This document shows, piece by piece, positions 36,810 to 44,657 of a DNA stretch of 64,000 nt. The position numbers were made by a program, and so were the translations under genes. The stretch lies in assembly GCA_934277375.1 (NCBI GenBank), contig CAKQTZ010000013.1, forward strand, positions 8,789 through 72,788, written 5' to 3'. This DNA comes from an uncultured Coprococcus sp. (GTDB lineage Bacteria > Bacillota > Clostridia > Lachnospirales > Lachnospiraceae). The notes under the pieces were generated by a model. That model was not told the origin of the DNA, made no database searches, and saw nothing but the letters and a program-made list of their open reading frames with translations. Numbering within the stretch: position 1 is the stretch's first letter; each line of letters starts with the position of its first letter.

Positions 36810-37940
36810 TTATACATTTGTTTTAACATTTTCCCTGTAGCTGCCAGCTTCTGCTGCCGGAAGTCTGAAAAACATTCTAAATCCCAATATCATCACCGGA
36901 ACCACCTCATTCATATGCAGCAAAAGCGTCACTGCCGGCTTGATAAATCCCATTTCTGCCAATATAGCGTATATGATCAGAAATGCCTCTACCATATATA
37001 TCCCAAGCACAAATGCTCCCCTTCTGGCAGATACTTTCATAAGCTTTGTTGCAGACAAAATGACAGCGATTGACAAAATCACAAGCAATATGAACCACAA
37101 TATACACAAACCAATTCCAGCCTCATGTTCAATTATCGTAATATTATATCTTGCTCCCCAAATCCTGTCTGGCATACTTCCAGCCTGATCCAGTTCATTC
37201 ATGATCGACGAACCTGAAATCTTATTCTTACTGGTAAATACATCATCACATCCGGCAAATATAAGTACCGCCCCACAAAGCAGTGATAACATGCAAGTCA
37301 CAATATTCAACCTGTGCTGAACACCCATGTATACAATAAACATAACCGTTTCTGCACATACAATAGAAAATGTGAGATCATCTTTTGCAGTCACAAGTTT
37401 TACACTCACAGCATTTGCAAGTTCGATGAGAAACCAGAACAAAACTCCACTCCAACTTTTCTTTACAAGATCGACTCCCTTTACCATAACTACAAAAGCG
37501 AGTATCGTTATCACCACAGAATATATTTCATCACTTCCCGAGCCAAATAAGCCCCAATGTCCTCCATCATCTAGTCCACTGTCAGTATGTATTGAAAATG
37601 TAACACTTGCCCAGCAGATAACGACATACAGAAGCGTAAGCACAAACAACGTAGCCGCATCTCTAAATTTCTTTTTGTCTGTAAAAAGAGATCCACAGTA
37701 ACGTATCGCTCCATATGTCTTATCGTATATCTTCTCCAGAGGCAATATAAAAAGTATTCCCCCGACAAGAATGCATATGAGGATGTGCGTCAGCCGGCTC
37801 ACCGCCGTCACCCCTCCTATATATCCGTCAAAGAAAGAGTTCTCTGTTTTTAACATTATTGTCCACATGACAGCGTAGCAGATTGCTGATACGATGAATG
37901 CTGGTATGGCTGATTTTATTATTTTGTTGTGTTGTTGCAT
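36810..37940 (-). CDS. Polytopic membrane protein of unknown function
   Basis: 376 residues with nine or ten hydrophobic segments. The C-terminal third (RYNITIIEHEAGIGLCILW, then SARRGAFVLGIYMVEAF) has a faint likeness in layout to the last loop and helices of SEDS proteins (FtsW/RodA), but the conserved PFISYGGSS-type end is missing, so I do not assign it. ATG 37940 has a GAGGAGAGGTG site. TATAAA is 16 bases before that, without a clear -35. Accessory context between pncC and a region of inverted repeats. Confidence 0.6.
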   Translation of the reverse strand: MQQHNKIIKSAIPAFIVSAICYAVMWTIMLKTENSFFDGYIGGVTAVSRLTHILICILVGGILFILPLEKIYDKTYGAIRYCGSLFTDKKKFRDAATLFVLTLLYVVICWASVTFSIHTDSGLDDGGHWGLFGSGSDEIYSVVITILAFVVMVKGVDLVKKSWSGVLFWFLIELANAVSVKLVTAKDDLTFSIVCAETVMFIVYMGVQHRLNIVTCMLSLLCGAVLIFAGCDDVFTSKNKISGSSIMNELDQAGSMPDRIWGARYNITIIEHEAGIGLCILWFILLVILSIAVILSATKLMKVSARRGAFVLGIYMVEAFLIIYAILAEMGFIKPAVTLLLHMNEVVPVMILGFRMFFRLPAAEAGSYRENVKTNV

Positions 37941-38044
37941 TATCCTGCACCTCTCCTCTTTTATAATGTTTCCTATTTGTTAAACTCCCATATGGCCAAC
38001 TTGCGATCTTTGACATCACAGATATGGGATACTGGGAATAGCAT

Positions 38045-38098
38045 AGTTACTATGCAATAAGGCCACAGTATCAACTGTGACCTTATTATATAGTAACT
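38045..38098. repeat. 54-base interrupted inverted repeat
   Basis: Three nested stems, AGTTACTAT/ATAGTAACT (38045-38053 with 38090-38098), AATAAGG/CCTTATT and CACAGT/ACTGTG, are separated by small matched gaps. It is AT-rich, with a local palindrome GCATAGTTACTATGC at 38041-38055. It lies in the 324-base gap 37941-38264, which holds no gene I can see. Confidence 0.7.
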
Positions 38099-38158
38099 GT
38101 TTATGCATAGGAATAAAAGGGGTTTTTACCAAATATTATTTTTCATAATTATAAACCA

Positions 38159-38236
38159 AAAGCCAGAATACACAATAACTATATGCTGCAATACTAGTTT
38201 TCCATAATGCTATACATATTGTAGTATTCTGGCTTT
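38159..38236. repeat. 78-base hairpin after the surface-protein remnant (possible terminator)
   Basis: AAAGCCAGAATACACAATA (38159-38177) pairs with the 38217-38236 segment over 19 positions, with a single bulged base at 38223. It begins 29 bases past the stop at 38265. The T run on the minus strand is short, so it may be a terminator or a small palindromic element. Confidence 0.6.
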
Positions 38237-38264
38237 CTATAATAATCTCTTATTATTTTTAAAT

Positions 38265-39150
38265 TTACTTTCTAACCTTTATAGATTTAACCGCACTCCA
38301 CGCTCCATAAGTATTAGTAGTTTTTTTCTTATAAGATCTGACTCTAAAATAATATGTAGTGTCCTTATTCAGCTTTCCGTACAATGATGTTACGACGGCG
38401 TTTTTTCTATAAGTATAGGTTTTTGCAGATGTAAACATTTTACTGGTGCTATACTGTACTTGATAACCAGTTGCAACACTATTTTTCCCCCATTTTATAC
38501 TTATTTTTCTAGATGCTGGAGTTCCAAGGCTAACAATCATTCCTCTTTTAATGAATATACCTTGTCTCATTTCCTTCTTTGAAGATACATATACCACTCC
38601 ATTAACTACTTTATACGGACAAACTATGTATGAATATCTGTTTCCATTTATTCTTGCGTTTTTGTCTATCCAAGAATTCGTCGTATTATGATTTATCGTC
38701 TTTAATAATATGTATCTGCCGCCATTAATACTTCTATATATCCTGTACCCGTTATAGGATTTCTTTTTCCATGTAATTTTTATTCCTGCTGATGTATTTA
38801 CCACCTTCGTTATTTTTGTTGATACCGGAACTATATTATAATATTTCTTAATGCTTCCAGAATATTTATTCTTAAATACTATTTTTACTACATGTTTTCC
38901 TATAGTCTTTGTATCTTTACTATAAATTACATTGTACTCAGTTTTCGGGACTGTTTTGCCTGTTGAATCTTTTACCACAACCGATGGTTTCTGTGTCTTT
39001 CCATTAAAATCATATGTTTTTTTATTCAAATTAACAGACTTAACGCTGTAAATTACAGATCTATCATATTCTGCCTGACATACAGTACATTTTTTTATAG
39101 AATATCCATTATTATTTAATGTAGCCGCAGTTATACGAAATAAATGTCAC
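38265..39150 (-). pseudogene. 3' remnant of a secreted surface protein (Ig-like / fibronectin type III repeats)
   Basis: The frame codes NGYSIKKCTVC, then a YDFNGKTQKPSVVVKD module seen in Lachnospiraceae surface proteins, then two fibronectin-III-like units (ITWKKKSYNGYRIYRS; SIKWGKNSVATGYQVQYSTS...TTYYFRVRSYKKKT). Relatives have a signal peptide and many repeats before this; here the frame is open upstream only to a TGA near 39150. The only start codon is a TTG at 39029 without a ribosome site. So this looks like a broken gene end, not a working gene. Base composition is more AT-rich than that of its neighbours. Confidence 0.75.
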
Positions 39151-39246
39151 TTTTTCCATATCAATATCATTTTTCATGTTAGAACGCAGAAAATATATCG
39201 TTCTTTGTGTCTCCTCCGGATTCACATCACATACACCTATTTTCAT
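39112..39246 (-). pseudogene. N-terminal fragment of a LytTR-type response regulator
   Basis: ATG 39246, behind GGGGAGAGAG, opens 44 codons: MKIGVCDVNPEETQRTIYFL, then a short stretch ending FISYNCGYIK and a stop. This is how AgrA/LytR-type receivers start. The rest of the receiver and the LytTR domain are absent; the frame runs into the surface-protein remnant in another phase. It is probably a deletion scar joining the head of one gene to the tail of another. Confidence 0.6.
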
Positions 39247-39329
39247 ATTGAACTCTCTCCCCTCATGCCAGCGCATCAGCCAGTTTTAAATGCATTATAT
39301 GTTTTACTCTTCACATCACTTATGTTTGA

Positions 39330-39404
39330 TCAGATTAGATTCATACCATGTCCAATTGCATTGTTAATGGCTGACGCTATATAATTCTCCACCTCATTTG
39401 CCAT
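39330..39404 (-). other. Possible 24-residue peptide frame upstream of the receiver fragment
   Basis: ATG 39404 opens MANEVENYIASAINNAIGHG plus four residues, a helix-forming peptide. There is no clear ribosome site. I list it only because peptide genes often neighbour AgrA-like regulators. The gap 39247-39684 otherwise holds only a hairpin and a promoter. Confidence 0.15.
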
Positions 39405-39466
39405 AAATTTAACGAATCCAGAGAGTTTATTCAATTATTACCATATATTTAAAAGTATTAAGTAAT

Positions 39467-39525
39467 ATGAAATATAGACAACAAAATATGTGCCTCAAGC
39501 ATTTCATTGTCTATATTTCATTTTT
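39467..39525. terminator. Perfect 15-bp hairpin, terminator-like
   Basis: ATGAAATATAGACAA (39467-39481) pairs with TTGTCTATATTTCAT (39507-39521), and T residues follow on the plus strand. No plus-strand gene lies directly upstream, so its role is unclear; it may insulate the next promoter. Confidence 0.55.
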
Positions 39526-39589
39526 CAACGTCTGAAAAATCTTTTATAAAATACATGTTATTCTTCATGAAATTATACGTTTTAAATTG

Positions 39590-39618
39590 TTGAACAATAA
39601 CGTATTTTAGTTTATATT
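39590..39618 (+). promoter_or_regulatory. Probable promoter of the 675-residue membrane protein gene
   Basis: TTGAAC (39590-39595) and TATATT (39613-39618), spacer 17. The -35 lies inside the small palindrome TTGTTGAACAA, which could bind a regulator. Confidence 0.5.
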
Positions 39619-39684
39619 CTTATATACTTAGTACACATATTTACTAAGACACATTATTTCATTTTAATGAGGGGGAAACACAAG

Positions 39685-41712
39685 ATGAAATATCGTATCA
39701 GACCAGTGGAAAATATATGTTCTCTGGAGGAGCTCTTCACAGAACATTTAGGACTTGACATTCCTATCGTTCCGCAGACATCTTCATATTCCAACAAACA
39801 TACTTTCAGCAAGCTTTTCTTTTCACAGAATCCTAATCAATATGCAGATATTGACCAGATAATGTCTTATTCAGTTTTTAAGGATGCAGATATGGAAATG
39901 CTTAAGCATGATGCACTGGCAGCACAGAAACCATTATACTATCTGGTACATCCGGATGACCGTTATCCAACCGGAACAAAGCTTAGCGTATTATTTTCCA
40001 ACCTTGCAAATAAGAATTTCTCAGGAAATGAGCAGCCACTTCCTATAAGAACGCTGTTGAATTCTATTGATTATGACAAGCTTTGCGCCAGGCTTAATCT
40101 GCTCATAGAGGCCAGGGCAGCACTGGATGCAGATTTCACTGTCGATCTGCAGTCTTATCTGAGCAGTGTCCTGTCAACGGACAGCACACTCACCCATTAT
40201 TGCTCTTTGTTCAAATGCACCTCACCATCAGAATACCTTGCTACGATCCTTTTGTATGCGCTTTTTGATGATGTGAATTTCCCTGCATATGCATCTGAGG
40301 TTGCAATAACAAGAAATATCAAAGAATCTAAGGTCGCACATCCCGTGACTGATCTGAACAACCCACATTTTCAGAAGCTAATGAATGATGCCAGAAGGGT
40401 TGACAAGCTACAGGCATTTGCAACATATACACTGATAGTCCTTTACTCTGTACAGATGCTTGCAACCATCTTCTCTTCTACCTGGATCAGTTCCTATGAG
40501 GCGATAAGCACGAAGGGAACGCTGTTCAGTATTGTCATGCTGTGTGCATCCATCATATTGACAGCTCTGAGATTTATCCCTTTCTCTCTGCACAAAAAAT
40601 ATTCTGAACTGAGCCTGCTCCTTGAACATTCTGTGCTTGACGAGAACAATAATACATATAGTATTACATATAATCATTTTCAAAACTGTTCGAGATCATT
40701 CTCCAATATCCAGAGGGGCAGACGTATTAGCATCTCTCTGTTCTGTGTGGTGAGTGTGCTGTATATTATTGTGTCATTTGCTTACAAGAGTTTTCCTCTT
40801 CTTGTAGCACTTGTCAGCATATCATTTGGAGTGCTTATGCTTATAGACAGCATCTTCCATGACCATGTTACCTATAAAAGTTATGATGCCTTTTTCTCTG
40901 AGGGCATGCCAGATCATGTTCCTGCTGCCAGATATGGAATAGCACGCATGTGCTCGTGGGATTATGATACCAGGATGAAAGCCTTCAGACATAACAGTTA
41001 CAATAAGCTGACCAACTACAGTGAGGACTGTATCAGGCATATATATGACCAGGTATCCGACACGGCCAAATATATGTGGAACACTTTGACGGCATTTATC
41101 ATAACGCTCTCTTCTATTGGAGTGATCGCTGAGATACTTCAGCTTGTGAAACCGGATCTGGAGTATTTCCATATGCCAACAGCATCGATGTTATATTCTG
41201 TTACCATGATTCTCATACTGCTTAACGGAGTACTCAACATACTGATACTTCTCCGTGCAAGATCCCATTATCAGAAGATGGCAGACTTCTCATTCTACGC
41301 TGGCAATCCGGACTCGGATAATTACGAGGTTGCAACGCTCTTCAGGCACAATCTATATGCAGGCAGCATATCTGAGCTTGCAATCGCCAGGGGAATATAT
41401 AACTACAACATGTGTCAATTTGAACAGGGAACATCCACATCTGATATACAGCCACCAGATGACCGGTATCATCCTATGTACATAGTGAATCAGAAAATAC
41501 ATCTCATCACCGATGTTGCGCTGTGTATATTTGTCGCATACCTCAGCATGGCGGTATGGCATGCTAACAGCCTTCGCAATCTGGCGGGCCTGCCAATTCT
41601 AATTGCAGCTTATGCTCTGTGGGCATTTGTCCTGTACCCGCTATGCAAATACAGAAAGATCAAGGACAGCATACAGAAGTTAAATGCCGAAAAAAGGAAA
41701 CACGTTGAATAA
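39685..41712 (+). CDS. Large membrane protein of unknown family, eight predicted helices in pairs
   Basis: 675 residues. The first 240 are soluble and mostly helical (SLEELFTEHLGL, QYADIDQIMSYSVFKD, YYLVHPDDRYPTGTKL). Eight hydrophobic helices then come as four pairs, with soluble stretches between them, notably one with YKSYDAFFSEGMPDH and one with YAGNPDSDNYEVATLFR. No signal peptide and no enzyme motif is evident, and I do not recognise the family. GAGGGGG selects ATG 39685; an ATG at 39667 is in frame but lies before that site. It is the only plus-strand gene in this part and has its own promoter and terminator, so it works alone or with distant partners. Confidence 0.7.
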   Translation: MKYRIRPVENICSLEELFTEHLGLDIPIVPQTSSYSNKHTFSKLFFSQNPNQYADIDQIMSYSVFKDADMEMLKHDALAAQKPLYYLVHPDDRYPTGTKLSVLFSNLANKNFSGNEQPLPIRTLLNSIDYDKLCARLNLLIEARAALDADFTVDLQSYLSSVLSTDSTLTHYCSLFKCTSPSEYLATILLYALFDDVNFPAYASEVAITRNIKESKVAHPVTDLNNPHFQKLMNDARRVDKLQAFATYTLIVLYSVQMLATIFSSTWISSYEAISTKGTLFSIVMLCASIILTALRFIPFSLHKKYSELSLLLEHSVLDENNNTYSITYNHFQNCSRSFSNIQRGRRISISLFCVVSVLYIIVSFAYKSFPLLVALVSISFGVLMLIDSIFHDHVTYKSYDAFFSEGMPDHVPAARYGIARMCSWDYDTRMKAFRHNSYNKLTNYSEDCIRHIYDQVSDTAKYMWNTLTAFIITLSSIGVIAEILQLVKPDLEYFHMPTASMLYSVTMILILLNGVLNILILLRARSHYQKMADFSFYAGNPDSDNYEVATLFRHNLYAGSISELAIARGIYNYNMCQFEQGTSTSDIQPPDDRYHPMYIVNQKIHLITDVALCIFVAYLSMAVWHANSLRNLAGLPILIAAYALWAFVLYPLCKYRKIKDSIQKLNAEKRKHVE

Positions 41713-41733
41713 CTAAGCGTGTTTCCTTTTTTT
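41691..41733. terminator. Bidirectional terminator overlapping two stop codons
   Basis: AAAAAGGAAACACG (41691-41704) pairs with CGTGTTTCCTTTTT (41718-41731). The left arm lies inside the last codons of the plus-strand gene and the right arm inside the last codons of the MFS gene, so the convergent genes share a very compact terminator. Confidence 0.9.
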
Positions 41734-43039
41734 CTCTATTTTTATTCTGCTCAGCACCACCGTGGCTATGATAAGCGGAGGAACCATGAATATCAGTTTT
41801 GCCCATCTCATCCCAAGTGATCCCACGACCAGACTGATCACGAATATCCCAAACTGATCTCCTATCCCATATGATAATGTGGACATAGCTGACGCCCTTC
41901 CCCTCACCGATATGTCTACGCTCTCCATGACCATCAGATTTATAAGTTCTTCCGCCGAAAAGTAAAATCCATTCATGCATCCCCATAGAATTCCCAGAAA
42001 TACCGGTGAAACAGAACGTCCCACTCCCAGTGTAAATGTGACACCAGATACGAGACTCAATATAATTCCCATCTGCACCACATATCTTCTTTCAATCCTG
42101 TCTGCAAGTATTCCTGCCAGGACATTAATCACAAGAGATGCTATCGGCTGTACAAGTAATATTGTGTTCACATATCTCTCATCCATACCAGAAAATGCAC
42201 ACAAAGGCTCATTGTAATATGTGATACCGACTGTTGCCAGCCCCACCACACTTATGCTTATGAGAAGGTTTCTGGTTGTGTGATCCGTGCATAACTCCTT
42301 GAATATCTTTATAAAATGTATATGCCCATCATCATCTGTGATACTCTCTTCACATTTTCTCTCTCTTACCTCGAATCCATTTGTCGATCCATCCACACTA
42401 GGTACGGCTTCAGGATTTGAACCAGATATATCCGGAAACCTGTACAACATAACCATCACCAGGCCTATGCCCCCGCCAATGATTCCAACAGTGTAAAGTA
42501 ACTGCCAGTTGTGCCCTCCGCCATCCACATACCACGCCCTGAGCAACGGTATACTCATGGCTGCTGCCATCGACACTCCTCCACATATTCCCCTGACAGT
42601 TCCACGATGTCTCCTGTCTACCGCATCCACTATGTATATCCAGAGAATATCCAAGTATGAGAATTTCATTGCCAAGCAGATATATCCACAGATTGCTGGC
42701 CACCAGGCATACAACACTTCCAAGAACAAGAAGAGCTACATTTATAAGCATCATTTTCTTCCTGCCTATAATATCCGTATACGACCTGACAAATGGAGTA
42801 AGCGCCCCGATAAGATAAAATGGCAGCATCCCCCTGCTCATATAAGCAACCGCCGTCTCTGAGCTCATTCCACGCGGAGCCATTAGAAATGTTCGGACTG
42901 AAAGCGACTGTGTTTTTCCGAACATTTCGGTGCAGTAAGAATCCACAAATTGTACAAGTATTATGAGTGCCACAGCCGAGATGGCTGTGGCTGCCAATCG
43001 ATTCCTATGATGGTTATACTCTACTGTCTTATCATTCAT
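41713..43039 (-). pseudogene. Major facilitator superfamily transporter split by a frameshift
   Basis: One frame from ATG 43039 covers the first helices (AISAVALIILVQFVDSYC, FYLIGALTPFVRSYTDIIGRKKMMLINVALLVLG with the MFS loop signature). From about 42630-42700 the similarity passes to the next frame, which gives IYIVDAVDRRHRGTVRGICGG and helices five to twelve to the stop at 41713. One extra base, or two missing, near 42640 accounts for this. Joined, the protein has about 440 residues and twelve helices, normal for the family. The substrate is unknown. It may be a true pseudogene or a sequencing error. Confidence 0.8.
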
Positions 43040-43072
43040 CAAATTCCCGATCCTCTCCTCCCTATGGTACAT

Positions 43073-43101
43073 AAAAAGGGAAGCTCTTCGCTTCCCTTTT
43101 T
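43073..43101. terminator. Intrinsic terminator of tyrS
   Basis: AAAAAGGGAAGC and GCTTCCCTTTTT form a perfect 12-bp stem with a five-base loop; it can act in both directions. Confidence 0.92.
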
Positions 43102-43165
43102 GAATAACCACTGGCCGCTCGCTTTGATAACACTCAAAACATCTGTAAATGTCAGCAAATATCTC

Positions 43166-44386
43166 TTACTTACTAACCTTCCTGAAGTTCTTCTTACCAC
43201 GTCTCACAACAACGCCCTCGCCATCGAACTTCTCCTCTGGAATTGTAGTCTGGACATCTGTGACCTTCTCGCCGTCCACTGCGACACCGCCCTGCTCTAC
43301 GGCACGTCTGCCCTCGTTACGTGATGTAACAAGACCTGACTTAACGAGAACTGACACGATATCGATGGCGCCGTCCTTGAAGTCATCTGCTGCAAGTGTT
43401 ACTGATGGCATGTCTGCTGCAACACCCTTGGAGAACAGTGCTCTTGCGCTCTCCTGTGCCTTAGCAGCCTCCTCCTCGCCGTGTACAAGCTTTGTGAGCT
43501 CGTATGCAAGGATCTCCTTTGCCTGGTTGAGCTGGCTGCCCTCCCAGCTGTCCATCTTATCTATCTCCTCAAGTGGAAGGAATGTGAGCATACGGATGCA
43601 CTTCAGAACATCTGCATCTGCCACATTTCTCCAGTACTGGTAGAACTCAAATGGTGATGTCTTGTTAGGATCAAGCCATACAGCACCCTTCTGTGTCTTA
43701 CCCATCTTCTTGCCCTCTGAGTTGAGGAGAAGTGTGATGGTCATGGCATATGCATCCTTGCCAAGCTTTCTTCTGATAAGCTCTGTACCACCGAGCATGT
43801 TGCTCCACTGATCGTCTCCGCCGAACTGCATGTTACAGCCGTACTTCTGGTACAGTGCATAGAAATCGTAACTCTGCATGATCATGTAGTTGAACTCAAG
43901 GAAGCTGAGTCCCTTCTCCATACGCTGCTTGTAGCACTCTGCACGAAGCATGTTGTTGACTGAGAAGCATGCTCCAACATCGCGGAGAACATCTACATAG
44001 TTCAGGTCGAGAAGCCAGTCTGCGTTGTTGACGAGGAGCGCCTTGTCCTCTGAGAAGTCTATGAACTTGCTCATCTGCTTCTTGAAGCAGTCAACGTTGT
44101 GCTGGATAGTCTCCTTTGTCATCATCTGTCTCATATCTGTACGGCCTGATGGATCACCGATCATGGCTGTACCACCACCTATCAGCGCGATAGGCTTGTT
44201 GCCCGCCATCTGAAGTCTCTTCATCAGACAGAGCGCCATGAAGTGGCCTACGTGCAGGCTGTCGGCAGTAGGATCAAATCCTATATAGAAAACTGCCTTA
44301 CCGTTATTTACCAAATCTCTTATCTCGTCTTCATCTGTTGTCTGCGCTATAAGCCCTCTGGCTACAAGCTCGTCATAAATCTGCAT
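43166..44386 (-). CDS. tyrS: Tyrosyl-tRNA synthetase
   Basis: Charges tRNA-Tyr. Class I motifs are [13 protein letters not shown] (HIGH region) and [10 protein letters not shown] (KMSKS region); [24 protein letters not shown] is the tyrosine pocket. The S4 RNA-binding domain is at the end ([21 protein letters not shown]). The open frame extends 57 codons upstream, but AGGAGG and the family's N terminus place the start at ATG 44386 (406 residues). I looked for a T-box leader in the 260 bases upstream and found no T-box consensus. Confidence 0.97.
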   Translation of the reverse strand: MQIYDELVARGLIAQTTDEDEIRDLVNNGKAVFYIGFDPTADSLHVGHFMALCLMKRLQMAGNKPIALIGGGTAMIGDPSGRTDMRQMMTKETIQHNVDCFKKQMSKFIDFSEDKALLVNNADWLLDLNYVDVLRDVGACFSVNNMLRAECYKQRMEKGLSFLEFNYMIMQSYDFYALYQKYGCNMQFGGDDQWSNMLGGTELIRRKLGKDAYAMTITLLLNSEGKKMGKTQKGAVWLDPNKTSPFEFYQYWRNVADADVLKCIRMLTFLPLEEIDKMDSWEGSQLNQAKEILAYELTKLVHGEEEAAKAQESARALFSKGVAADMPSVTLAADDFKDGAIDIVSVLVKSGLVTSRNEGRRAVEQGGVAVDGEKVTDVQTTIPEEKFDGEGVVVRRGKKNFRKVSK

Positions 44387-44627
44387 GTCCTTTAATCCTC
44401 CTACATTTTCTTTATCTGACAGATGCCATATGGTACATTCAGGTACATTACCCATACAATCCATATGACATCCCATGCATTTTCTCATTTTCTGAAAAGT
44501 AATCTTCCGATCCCGGCATATGATATGTGCGCGCCTCACCTCGCTGATACGCCTCACATAATGTGTAATCCTCGAAAGTCACACTCTCCATATAAATATG
44601 TGCACGCACTGCTGGCACACGCACCAT

Positions 44628-44657
44628 ATTATAACACCCTTTGTGGCTATTTTACAA
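44628..44657 (-). promoter_or_regulatory. Promoter of tyrS
   Basis: Minus-strand TTGTAA (44652-44657), inside the last codons of the LRR gene, and perfect TATAAT (44628-44633), spacer 18. The leader is about 240 bases, long enough for regulation, but I see no known element in it. Confidence 0.65.

Noticed and set aside
44387..44646. T-box riboswitch before tyrS
   Set aside because: The T-box consensus and its terminator are not found in the leader, although the leader is long.
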